From the NCBI GenBank assembly GCA_964550205.1, contig CAZJYD010000005.1:1-64000 (forward strand): a DNA stretch of 64,000 nucleotides, read 5' to 3'. The notes below the pieces were generated by a model that had not been told where the DNA came from, ran no database searches, and was given only the letters and a program-made list of their open reading frames with translations. Positions 44,195-51,500 of this stretch are shown piece after piece. The translations under genes were made by a program, and so were the position numbers. Numbering within the stretch: the stretch's first letter is position 1; every line of letters starts with the position of its first letter. This stretch comes from JAIOZK01 sp964550205. Its GTDB lineage: Bacteria; Bacteroidota; Bacteroidia; Bacteroidales; JAIOZK01.

Positions 44195-45253
44195 TCACAA
44201 ATCCAGCAAGAAATTCATAGTATCAGTATTATCAGCATAATCCCATAATTCCGGAGATTGTGATCTTCCGAACGAAACAGTATTATTGATATCAGGAATA
44301 TTTGAAACTATGCATTGAATTTTTTCTTCTTCCCTGTTCAATTTATTTGTAAGATTTATGATGTCAGTGTAATATTCATAATGGATAACTGAAACAGGAG
44401 AACTAATCAATTTATGTTTCTTTAATATTACAAAATCATTATCCATGAAGTCATCACGATTAAGTAAATATATTGATTTATAATAATCGTAATTATTCCT
44501 GTATTTATGGTTGTCTATAACATAATGGTAATCTTTGATATTATCAAACAACTTATTAAATGAATAATTTTCAGGAACGTATATCTTAGAAACGCTTCTG
44601 CAACCCAAACCAAAATGCATAAAAATATCAATACCGAGTTTTCCAAGCTCATCATTGTTTTCTTTTCCATTAAGAACTGCAACCGCATTTTTGTTCTTTC
44701 TGATTATATTGGGATATTTCCCAAAATAGTAATTAAAATATCTTGCAGTATTATTAGTACCTGTTGCAATAATTGCATCAAATCCTCTTATTCTCTCTTC
44801 TGTAAATATAATTTGTTGTTTGAATTTATTATCGATTTCTATTAATATATCTGCAATTGCAGGAAGTAATTTGTTATCCTGAGTAGATAACTTGCCAATG
44901 AATTTATTACCGGAAATCAAAACACACAAAAAGTCATGGAATCCCACTACAGGAATATTACCAGCCATCACAACGCCAATTTTTTTCTCTGCAGGTTCTT
45001 TACTTAGTTTATCACGATAATTGTAAAGCCATTTTTCAAGCTTGTTTTTTTGCAAACTTTCAGCAATAGATTCAATGGCAAATAATACATGATCCTTTAT
45101 AAACCACGGATTTTCATTTTCAATAGTATTAATAACTTTAATCAAATCACTATTCTTATCATAATTGCTTTTATGATTCTTAACACATTCAACAGTATTC
45201 TTTAAATTCCTGCCTAGTTCGGCAAAAACCACTATTAGTCTATCTATATTCAT
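44195..45253 (-). CDS. LuxC-like acyl-CoA reductase
   Basis: 352 residues. The LuxC/aldehyde-dehydrogenase-like layout is seen: KIGVVMAGNIPVVGFHDFLCVLISGNKFIGKLS (nucleotide-binding), FDAIIATGTNNTARYF, and catalytic Cys in HFGLGCRSVSKIYVP. It would reduce a fatty acyl-CoA to an aldehyde with NADPH. It is divergent from serC, the usual Bacteroidota neighbourhood of this reductase with serC-serA-DUF1015; a ferredoxin that often accompanies it is not present between them. The product is unknown (aldehydes for lipids or a pigment are possible). Confidence 0.85.
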   Translation of the reverse strand: MNIDRLIVVFAELGRNLKNTVECVKNHKSNYDKNSDLIKVINTIENENPWFIKDHVLFAIESIAESLQKNKLEKWLYNYRDKLSKEPAEKKIGVVMAGNIPVVGFHDFLCVLISGNKFIGKLSTQDNKLLPAIADILIEIDNKFKQQIIFTEERIRGFDAIIATGTNNTARYFNYYFGKYPNIIRKNKNAVAVLNGKENNDELGKLGIDIFMHFGLGCRSVSKIYVPENYSFNKLFDNIKDYHYVIDNHKYRNNYDYYKSIYLLNRDDFMDNDFVILKKHKLISSPVSVIHYEYYTDIINLTNKLNREEEKIQCIVSNIPDINNTVSFGRSQSPELWDYADNTDTMNFLLDL

Positions 45254-45322
45254 TAACTTTTACAATAATAATTTAACCTATAATTAATATCGGAAATTAA
45301 GTTATATTATTATTAATTATTT

Positions 45323-45330
45323 TACCTTTG
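45323..45330 (+). promoter_or_regulatory. -7 promoter box (TACCTTTG) for the serC operon
   Basis: Fits TAnnTTTG. It lies 57 bp before the serC ATG; no clear -33 box. Confidence 0.45.
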
Positions 45331-45387
45331 CTGTGAAATTTACAATGAAAAAACTAAATAATAAACAAATCAAAATTATCTTGTAAA

Positions 45388-46458
45388 ATGAAAAAACATA
45401 ATTTTTATGCTGGTCCTTCAATTTTATCACAATACACAATAGATAATACTGCTAAGGCTGTACAGGACCTTGACGGAATAGGTCTGTCAATAATGGAGAT
45501 TTCACACAGAAGCAAAGAATTTAAGGCCATAATGGAGGAAGCTCAATCACTGTTTAAAGAATTGCTTGATATTCCTGATGGTTATTCGGTACTTTTTCTG
45601 GGAGGCGGAGCAAGCACTCAGTTCCTGATGGTTCCATATAACCTGATGAATAAAAAGTCTGCATACCTGAATACCGGATCATGGGCAAAGAAAGCAATTA
45701 AAGAAGCAAAATATTTTGGCGAAGTTGATGTAGTGGCTTCTTCTGAGGATAAGAATTTCGCATATATTCCAAAAGGCTGGAAAGTGCCAGATGATGCAGA
45801 ATACTTTCATATAACTTCAAACAACACGATTTACGGAACAGAGATCAAGGAAGATTTTAATCTAAAGATTCCTCTCGTAGCCGATATGTCATCAGATATT
45901 TTCAGCCGCCCTGTTGATGTTTCAAAATATGCCATAATATACGGTGGTGCCCAGAAAAATCTTGGTCCTGCAGGAGTTACTTTCGTAATCATTAAAAATG
46001 ATATTCTTGGTAAAGTTGATCGCCAGATACCTACAATGATGAATTATCAAACACACATTGACAAAGATTCAATGTTCAATACACCCCCCTGTTTATGTAT
46101 TTATTCGTCGCTTCAGACATTAAAATGGATAAAAGATAATGGTGGCGTTGCAGAAATGCAAAAACTAAATAATAAAAAAGCCGGGCGCATGTATGAAGAA
46201 ATAAACAGGAACAAGCTGTTCAAAGCCACAGTTGAAAGTGATGAAGACCGTTCAATTATGAATGTTTGTTTTGTTATGGATGATAACTACGCCAACCTGG
46301 AATCAGAGTTTTTTGAATTTGCTACCTCCAGGGGAATGATTGGAATTAAAGGACATCGTTCGGTAGGTGGTTTCAGGGCATCTCTCTATAACGCATTGCC
46401 TTATGAAAGTGTAGAAGCCCTTATTGAAGTAATGCAGGAATTTGAAAAAAATCACTGA
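45388..46458 (+). CDS. serC: 3-phosphoserine/phosphohydroxythreonine aminotransferase
   Basis: 356 residues; the second step of serine synthesis (3-phosphohydroxypyruvate to phosphoserine with glutamate) and a step in pyridoxal 5'-phosphate synthesis. Class V fold with HNFYAGPSILSQYTID at the start, EISHRSKEF, LFLGGGASTQF, and Schiff-base Lys in YGGAQKNLGPAGV, plus the C-terminal IKGHRSVGGFRASLYNAL that marks SerC. It leads the serC-serA-4HB-DUF1015 plus-strand run. The spacer to serA is 48 bp. Confidence 0.96.
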   Translation: MKKHNFYAGPSILSQYTIDNTAKAVQDLDGIGLSIMEISHRSKEFKAIMEEAQSLFKELLDIPDGYSVLFLGGGASTQFLMVPYNLMNKKSAYLNTGSWAKKAIKEAKYFGEVDVVASSEDKNFAYIPKGWKVPDDAEYFHITSNNTIYGTEIKEDFNLKIPLVADMSSDIFSRPVDVSKYAIIYGGAQKNLGPAGVTFVIIKNDILGKVDRQIPTMMNYQTHIDKDSMFNTPPCLCIYSSLQTLKWIKDNGGVAEMQKLNNKKAGRMYEEINRNKLFKATVESDEDRSIMNVCFVMDDNYANLESEFFEFATSRGMIGIKGHRSVGGFRASLYNALPYESVEALIEVMQEFEKNH

Positions 46459-46506
46459 TAATTTTGATAATACAATTTTTTTTTTAATATTTAAAATCCA
46501 TATATC

Positions 46507-47424
46507 ATGACAAAAATATTAGTTGCAACAATAAAACCTTTTGCTCCTGCTGCTGTTGAAGAAATTAAGAATATTTCTGAAAAAGCAGGATACGATATAC
46601 AGGTTTTGGAAAAATATGCCGATAAATCGGAAATGATAAAAGCGGTTGAAGATGCTACCGCTCTTATTGTCAGATCAGATGCAGTTGACCAGGAGGTAAT
46701 TGATGCCGGTAAAAACCTGAAGATTATTGTCAGGGCAGGTGCAGGTTACGATAATATTGACTTAAAGGCCGCTTCAGATAAAGACATTGTAGTAATGAAC
46801 ACTCCCGGTCAGAATGCGAATGCAGTTGCAGAACTGGCTCTTGGCATGATGGTATATCTTGCCAGAAATTTGTATAATGGTAAACCTGGTACGGAATTAC
46901 GCGGCAAAAAGCTTGGTGTATTTGCATTTGGTAATGTTGGCAAATGTGTTGCGGAAATTGCATTGGGCTTAAAAATGGATGTCTACGCCTATAGTTCTAA
47001 ACCGAAAGAAACTATTGAAAAAGCATGTGTAAAACCATTAGGTAGTGCAGAAGAGCTTTTTAAAACATGCCAGTATATATCTCTCCATATTCCGGCTAAT
47101 GAAAAAACAATAAAATCCATCAATTATGAATTGATGTCAAAAATGCCTGAAAACGCAGTACTGGTGAATACAGCCAGAAAAGAAATAATTGATGAGGAAG
47201 GATTACTAAAAATGTTTGCAGAGAGACCGGATTTTAAATATATCTCTGATATTGCCCCGGATTGTTGTGATGAGATTGAAAAAGAGTATCCTGGCAGATT
47301 CTTTTTCACACCCAAGAAAATGGGAGCGCAAACCTCAGAAGCTAATATAAATGCTGGTATTGCGGCTGCCAACCAAATTGTTAATTATCTAAAAAAAGGT
47401 GATACAACCTTTAAGGTTAATTGA
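46507..47424 (+). CDS. serA: D-3-phosphoglycerate dehydrogenase-like enzyme (ACT-less)
   Basis: 305 residues; D-isomer 2-hydroxyacid dehydrogenase that oxidises 3-phosphoglycerate with NAD+, the first step of serine synthesis. Visible: IVRSDAVDQEVIDAGKNLKIIVRAGAGYDNID, NTPGQNANAVAELALGMM, and a dinucleotide fold LGVFAFGNVGKCVAEIA in which the first Gly of GxGxxG is Ala (a form seen in Bacteroidota). The short length means that it lacks the ACT regulatory domain, so serine feedback is not expected via that domain. Position after serC supports the assignment. Confidence 0.9.
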   Translation: MTKILVATIKPFAPAAVEEIKNISEKAGYDIQVLEKYADKSEMIKAVEDATALIVRSDAVDQEVIDAGKNLKIIVRAGAGYDNIDLKAASDKDIVVMNTPGQNANAVAELALGMMVYLARNLYNGKPGTELRGKKLGVFAFGNVGKCVAEIALGLKMDVYAYSSKPKETIEKACVKPLGSAEELFKTCQYISLHIPANEKTIKSINYELMSKMPENAVLVNTARKEIIDEEGLLKMFAERPDFKYISDIAPDCCDEIEKEYPGRFFFTPKKMGAQTSEANINAGIAAANQIVNYLKKGDTTFKVN

Positions 47425-47539
47425 TCTGAATAACTATATATTAGAATTAAACTACTAATTGGTTTGGTAGATTAATTAGTTGGAAATAATTATATTTTTC
47501 CGGATAAAAACGATGAATTAAATAATTAAATACTTAGTC

Positions 47540-47968
47540 ATGGAACAATTAACAGAAAAAAAAGTAACTTTTTTCAGGTTTGAAGATCTGAGAATCTATC
47601 ACAAAGCATTGGACTATGCAACATGGGTTTTTAACATGTTCAACGAGGATAAAGAAAACCAGGATAGCAGTATTATCGAAAAATTTAAAAACTCTTCCCA
47701 GTCCATTGCTTTAAACATAGCAGAAGGATCAGCAAGAAACAAAAGTCAATTCATTTATTACCTTAAAATGGCTAAAAGCGCATTAAGAGAATGCATTGTG
47801 ATCACAACAATCTTAAAGAATCTCGAATATATCGATGAAATGCAGGAAGAAGAATCAAGAACCCATTTAATGGAAATGACAAAAATGTTGGGCGCATTAA
47901 TATCATCATTGCAAAGAAATAGTAACAATAACAATAATAACAATAATTATAATAACGAAAATCAGTAA
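47540..47968 (+). CDS. Four-helix-bundle protein (23S rRNA intervening-sequence family)
   Basis: 142 residues. FEDLRIYHKALDYATWVFNMF, SSQSIALNIAEGSARNKSQFIYYLKMAKSALRECIVI and a final helix are typical of the S23/IVP family, helical proteins often encoded by rRNA intervening sequences or near reverse-transcriptase elements. The function is unproven. The last 20 residues are an Asn-rich tail (SNNNNNNNNYNNENQ), encoded by an AAC/AAT trinucleotide tract, which suggests replication slippage. It is wedged between serA (115 bp) and DUF1015 (8 bp), a place where other Bacteroidota usually have the two genes adjacent, so it looks inserted. Confidence 0.88.
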   Translation: MEQLTEKKVTFFRFEDLRIYHKALDYATWVFNMFNEDKENQDSSIIEKFKNSSQSIALNIAEGSARNKSQFIYYLKMAKSALRECIVITTILKNLEYIDEMQEEESRTHLMEMTKMLGALISSLQRNSNNNNNNNNYNNENQ

Positions 47969-47976
47969 AAACAACT

Positions 47977-49224
47977 ATGGCAGTATTAAAAGCATTTAAA
48001 GGAATAAGACCAATAAAATATAAAGCAAAGGATATTGCTTCAAAACCTTATGACGTATTAAACAAAGAAGAAGCGAGAGAAGAAGCTAAAGGTAACGAAT
48101 TATCGTTCCTTCATGTAGTTAAGCCTGAAATTGATCTTTCCGATGATGTTGATCCATACAGTCCGGAAGTTTATAAAAAGGGTAAAGAAAATTTCGATAA
48201 ATTAAAGGATGAAGATATTCTGTTTCAGGACGATGATAAATATCTATACATATATGCCCAAACGATGGAAGGTAAAACACAATACGGAATTGTCGGATGT
48301 GCCAGTGTTGAAGATTATATGAACAATGTTATTAAAAAACATGAATTAACCCGCCCTGATAAGGAAGAAGACAGAAAAAACCATGTAAGAATAAGTAAAT
48401 TGAATTATGAACCGGTGTTCTTTACCTATCCTGCAGTAGATGAAATTGATGAGATAGTTGCAGAAATAGTAAAAAAAGAACCCGAATATGATTTTACTAC
48501 CAATGACGGAGTAGGACATCATTTTTGGGTAATCCGTGATCAAAAAGTAATTAAAAAGATCATTGAGTTATTTAATCAGATCTCCTCAACTTATGTAGCT
48601 GATGGTCATCACAGAACAGCTGCCGCTGCGCTTATAGGAAACGAACTAAAGGAAAATAATCCCAATCATACCGTTAAGGAAGAATACAATTATTTTCTTG
48701 CTGTTCACTTTCCTGATGATCAGCTTACAATTATAGATTATAACAGAGTGGTGAAGGACCTTAACGGACTTTCTGAGGAAGATTTCCTGGAAAAACTAAA
48801 TAAAAGCTTCATAATAGAAAATAAAGGTGAACAAATATACAAGCCAAAGGAGTTACATGAATTTAGCATATACTTAAATGGTGAATGGTACTCAATGATA
48901 GCCAAAGAAGGAACATATGATGATAACGATCCTATCGGCGTTCTTGATGTGACTATTCTTAATAATCAAGTGCTTAAGCCGGTTCTTGGAATTGAAGACC
49001 TGCGCCGCTCCAAACGAATTGATTTTGTTGGTGGAATAAGGGGATTAGGAGAATTGAAAAAAAGAGTGGATAGCGGAGAGATGAAAGTTGCTTTTGCTCT
49101 TTACCCTGTTACTATGGACCAATTAATCAATATTGCCGATACAGGTAATATTATGCCTCCAAAAACAACCTGGTTCGAACCCAAACTTAGAAGCGGTTTG
49201 ATAATGCATTCCCTTGAAGACTAG
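47977..49224 (+). CDS. DUF1015 family protein
   Basis: 415 residues. MAVLKAFKGIRPIKYKAKDIASKPYDVLNKEEAREE matches the DUF1015 N-terminus (RPxxxxAxxxxxxPYDV), and STYVADGHHRTAAAAL is its conserved His-rich core. The family is linked to serC-serA in many genomes and has been proposed to act as a D-3-phosphoglycerate-related or serine kinase-like enzyme; I cannot confirm this from the sequence. The TAG stop (49222-49224) lies within the ACTAGT end of the 143-bp element, so the element supplies the stop. Confidence 0.85.
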   Translation: MAVLKAFKGIRPIKYKAKDIASKPYDVLNKEEAREEAKGNELSFLHVVKPEIDLSDDVDPYSPEVYKKGKENFDKLKDEDILFQDDDKYLYIYAQTMEGKTQYGIVGCASVEDYMNNVIKKHELTRPDKEEDRKNHVRISKLNYEPVFFTYPAVDEIDEIVAEIVKKEPEYDFTTNDGVGHHFWVIRDQKVIKKIIELFNQISSTYVADGHHRTAAAALIGNELKENNPNHTVKEEYNYFLAVHFPDDQLTIIDYNRVVKDLNGLSEEDFLEKLNKSFIIENKGEQIYKPKELHEFSIYLNGEWYSMIAKEGTYDDNDPIGVLDVTILNNQVLKPVLGIEDLRRSKRIDFVGGIRGLGELKKRVDSGEMKVAFALYPVTMDQLINIADTGNIMPPKTTWFEPKLRSGLIMHSLED

Positions 49225-49362
49225 TGTTAAGTTAATAGTAAATTTGCAATTATCGTTTATTTTACCCCCTCTTTTTCTCCCCCTGCGAGCAGGGGGAGAT
49301 GTCGAGTGTAGCGAGACAGAGGGGGTAAATAACCGTCACATTATACTTGACATTACACTAGT
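49220..49362. repeat. 143-bp palindromic element, copy 2 (overlaps the DUF1015 stop codon)
   Basis: 141 of 143 positions match copy 1 at 16424-16566; the two differences are one T/C and one G/A. In this copy the middle stem pairs perfectly (ACCCCCTCT with AGAGGGGGT). The left ACTAGT holds the stop codon of the DUF1015 gene. Both ends are ACTAGTGT inverted. Confidence 0.85.
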
Positions 49363-49557
49363 TAAAAAAACAAAAAAATAAAAGCACCGGATTTTTGTTG
49401 GATGAAAAGAATAATAAATCCGGTGCATTTTATAACCAAGCGCGAATTAGAATAAGAAAGTCATCCTCAAATTTATTATCAATAAATTTATTTCGTTTAT
49501 CTATTAATGTCATTGGATATAGAATTGTTCCGATTATAATATTTAAAAACTAACAGG

Positions 49558-49588
49558 TTTGTTAAGTGCTTCGTTAATTGTAATTTTG
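49558..49588 (+). promoter_or_regulatory. Bacteroidota-type promoter for the YggS gene
   Basis: TTTG at 49558-49561, exactly 19 bp, TAATTTTG at 49581-49588, 16 bp before the ATG at 49605. Near-perfect match to the Bacteroidota consensus. Confidence 0.75.
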
Positions 49589-49604
49589 AAAAAAAGATAA
49601 GATA

Positions 49605-50270
49605 ATGGATATAAAGAAGAATCTTAACGAATTAAAGGATAAATTACCTGATAATGTGAAGCTTGTAGCAATATCCAAAACAAAATCAGCAGAAGAGATA
49701 ATGCAAGCCTATGAATCGGGGCATAAAATATTTGGTGAAAATAAAGCCCAGGAACTAATCAGTAAACAACCTCAATTGCCTGAAGATATTGAATGGCATT
49801 TTGTTGGTCATATGCAAAGAAATAAGGTGAAATATCTTATACCTTTTGTTAAATTAATTCATTCGATCGACAGTCTGAAACTATTAAAGGAAGTTAATAA
49901 AAGAGCCAAAAATATTGACTGCACAATCAGTTGCTTATTACAATTTCATATAGCAGAAGAAGAAACCAAATTCGGATTGAACCTCGAAGAAGCTAAAGAA
50001 CTTTTACAAAGTGATGCTTATCAGGAAATGCAAAACATAAGTATCAAAGGTGTTATGGGTATGGCAACATTAACTGATGACAAAGTCCAGGTGCGGAAAG
50101 AATTTAAAATGCTCAGGCATATCTTTGAATTTCTCAAAAATGAATATTTCAGTGATAAAGATCACTTTAAAGAAATTTCTTCCGGTATGACTGCCGATTA
50201 CGAAATAGCTATTGAAGAAGGCTCTACCATGGTACGCATTGGTTCCCTGATTTTTGGACCGAGAAATTAA
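49605..50270 (+). CDS. YggS/PROSC-family pyridoxal phosphate homeostasis protein
   Basis: 221 residues, standard length. PLP-binding Lys in VKLVAISKTKSAEEI, FGENKAQELISKQ, EWHFVGHMQRNKVKYLI and SSGMTADYEIAIEEGSTMVRIGSLIFG are the family's core motifs. It binds PLP as a carrier without known catalysis and keeps amino-acid and vitamin B6 balance. Single gene with its own promoter; the tRNA-Arg follows 43 bp later. Confidence 0.95.
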   Translation: MDIKKNLNELKDKLPDNVKLVAISKTKSAEEIMQAYESGHKIFGENKAQELISKQPQLPEDIEWHFVGHMQRNKVKYLIPFVKLIHSIDSLKLLKEVNKRAKNIDCTISCLLQFHIAEEETKFGLNLEEAKELLQSDAYQEMQNISIKGVMGMATLTDDKVQVRKEFKMLRHIFEFLKNEYFSDKDHFKEISSGMTADYEIAIEEGSTMVRIGSLIFGPRN

Positions 50271-50294
50271 AAATAAAAAATCGTGATTTTTTAG

Positions 50295-50302
50295 TAACTT
50301 TG
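50295..50302 (+). promoter_or_regulatory. -7 promoter box (TAACTTTG) for tRNA-Arg
   Basis: Fits TAnnTTTG, ending 11 bp before the tRNA 5' end, so transcription would begin just before the mature tRNA. No -33 box recognised. Confidence 0.5.
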
Positions 50303-50313
50303 CAACCTCAAAT

Positions 50314-50387
50314 GGCTCCGTAGCTTAACTGGATAGAGCATCTGACTACGGATCAGAAGGTTCGGGGTTCGAATCCCTGCGGAGTCA
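50314..50387 (+). tRNA. tRNA-Arg (anticodon ACG)
   Basis: A 74-nt cloverleaf. Acceptor stem GGCTCCG pairs with CGGAGTC (one G-T pair), anticodon stem TCTGA/TCAGA with loop CTACGGA giving anticodon ACG, T arm CGGGG-TTCGAAT-CCCTG, D arm containing GCTTAACTGGATAGAGC. Discriminator A; CCA is not encoded. A34 would be deaminated to inosine to read CGN codons. Confidence 0.95.
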
Positions 50388-50410
50388 CACTTATAGTGGA
50401 AAAGAATGAG

Positions 50411-50460
50411 GTTACCAATAAAAACGGTTTCAACCGTTTGGGGAACCTTTTATTGGTTAC
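50411..50460 (+). terminator. Hairpin downstream of tRNA-Arg
   Basis: Outer arms GTTACCAATAAAA (50411-50423) and TTTTATTGGTTAC (50448-50460) pair with one mismatch; an inner small hairpin AACGGTT/AACCGTT sits at 50423-50438. No long T-tract follows, so it may be a terminator or processing structure. Confidence 0.5.
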
Positions 50461-50478
50461 AAGCCTAAACCTGCATTA

Positions 50479-50870
50479 CAGTATGCCCACAGATTCCTCC
50501 TTTCGCAGCTTCGCAAAATTTATTCTGCAATAGGCGTGAGTCAATAATTACGGAATGACATTGGGTATCATTGCTGTAAAGGAGAGGCTTGAGTAACAGT
50601 ACGCTCACAGATTCCTCCTTTCGCGGTCTCGCTGCGCTCGACCGCTCAAGTCGGAATGACAATGGGCCTTTATAATACAGGAGGGGGCTGGATGGCGCTA
50701 TGCGCCATCCAGCCCCCTCCCACTCCCAAAAAAAGCGCCTGTCATTCCGTAAACCTCTCGCCGTTTAGCCGATTGCGAAAAACCATAAAAGTCAGCAGCG
50801 AGAGGTTGAGGAATCTCCCGGCTCATTATATTCTCTCCTTTATAACCCACAGCTAAAGCTGTGGGCTGAT
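50479..50870. repeat. Cluster of REP-like intergenic modules and hairpins
   Basis: Two direct modules begin CAGTAyGCyCACAGATTCCTCC and end CGGAATGACAnTGGG (50479-50565 and 50597-50666). A third, inverted module runs from GTCATTCCG to GAGGAATCT (50740-50817), with an internal ACCTCTCGC/GCGAGAGGT stem. A further small hairpin CCCACAGC-taaa-GCTGTGGG is at 50846-50865. GC-richer than the genome. These resemble the GTCATTCCG...AGGAATCT repeats common in Bacteroidota and other intergenic regions. No gene is seen in 50388-51020. Confidence 0.7.
50680..50720. repeat. Perfect 19-bp-stem GC-rich hairpin
   Basis: Arms 50680-50698 and 50702-50720 are exact inverted repeats with a 3-nt loop. It is embedded in the REP-like cluster. 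Such a strong stem could terminate transcription or be a substrate for a REP-associated transposase. Confidence 0.8.
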
Positions 50871-51020
50871 ATTCAAAATTTACACCTGCTTCGTTGCCTA
50901 CAACAGATGCATTGGGACTGGGATGTTTGATTACCTTTGAGAGATAAAGTCTACTGATTAAAAAATATATAACATATTTTTATACTTTAGTCACTTAAAA
51001 AGTAATAAGCATCTTACATC

Positions 51021-51487
51021 ATGATTATCTCTGTTGTAATCCCTGTTCACAATGAATCCGGTAACATACCTGTTTTATATCAGGAACTAAAGGACATACT
51101 CTCCACTTATGAGGAAAAAGAAATAATTATTGTTAATGACGGATCAACGGATAATACATTTGAAATATGTAAACGAATACATCAAAAGGATTCCTCGACC
51201 TGTTGATAATTTTTTTCCAGCAGAGATATGCATCAAGACCTGCACATCTGTTTGGTGGTATAGGTCTGATAGCAATGTTTATCGGATTTGGGTTAGGTAT
51301 CTATCTTGTGATTGTAAAATATGCCTACAGACAGGATATAGCCGACCGCCCACTTCTTTTACTTGCTATCTTGTTGTTGATCATGGGACTTCAATTCATC
51401 ATTTTTGGAATAATATCGGATATACTGATCAGGATTTATTACCGTGATGGCAGAAAAGGATATAAGATAGCAAAGATACTGGAATAA
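51021..51487 (+). pseudogene. Internally deleted family 2 glycosyltransferase (DPM1/GtrB-like)
   Basis: The first 57 codons (MIISVVIPVHNESGNIPVL...IIIVNDGSTDNT) are the N-terminal Rossmann part of a GT2 enzyme. The frame then stops at 51204-51206. In another frame from about 51187, the tail of the same family appears: FFQQRYASRPAHLFGGIGL followed by two transmembrane segments and a basic end. The middle of the catalytic domain, including the acceptor-side motifs, is missing (roughly 150 residues compared with the usual 310-320). This is a decayed gene by internal deletion with a frame change at about 51180-51195. It would have transferred a sugar to polyprenyl phosphate. It sits beside the REP-like cluster. 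Confidence 0.85.
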
Positions 51488-51500
51488 CGGGTTATTTTAA

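Noticed and set aside
47920..47970. AAC/AAT tract read as a possible CRISPR-like or satellite repeat
   Set aside because: It is a simple trinucleotide run in the coding frame for Asn, with no spacers.
50314..50460. tRNA-Arg as an integration site for a genomic island
   Set aside because: No second copy of the tRNA 3' end and no integrase was found to the right within this window.
50388..51020. Possible CRISPR array near tRNA-Arg
   Set aside because: The repeats are two direct and one inverted module of unequal length without regular spacers, and no cas genes are present.
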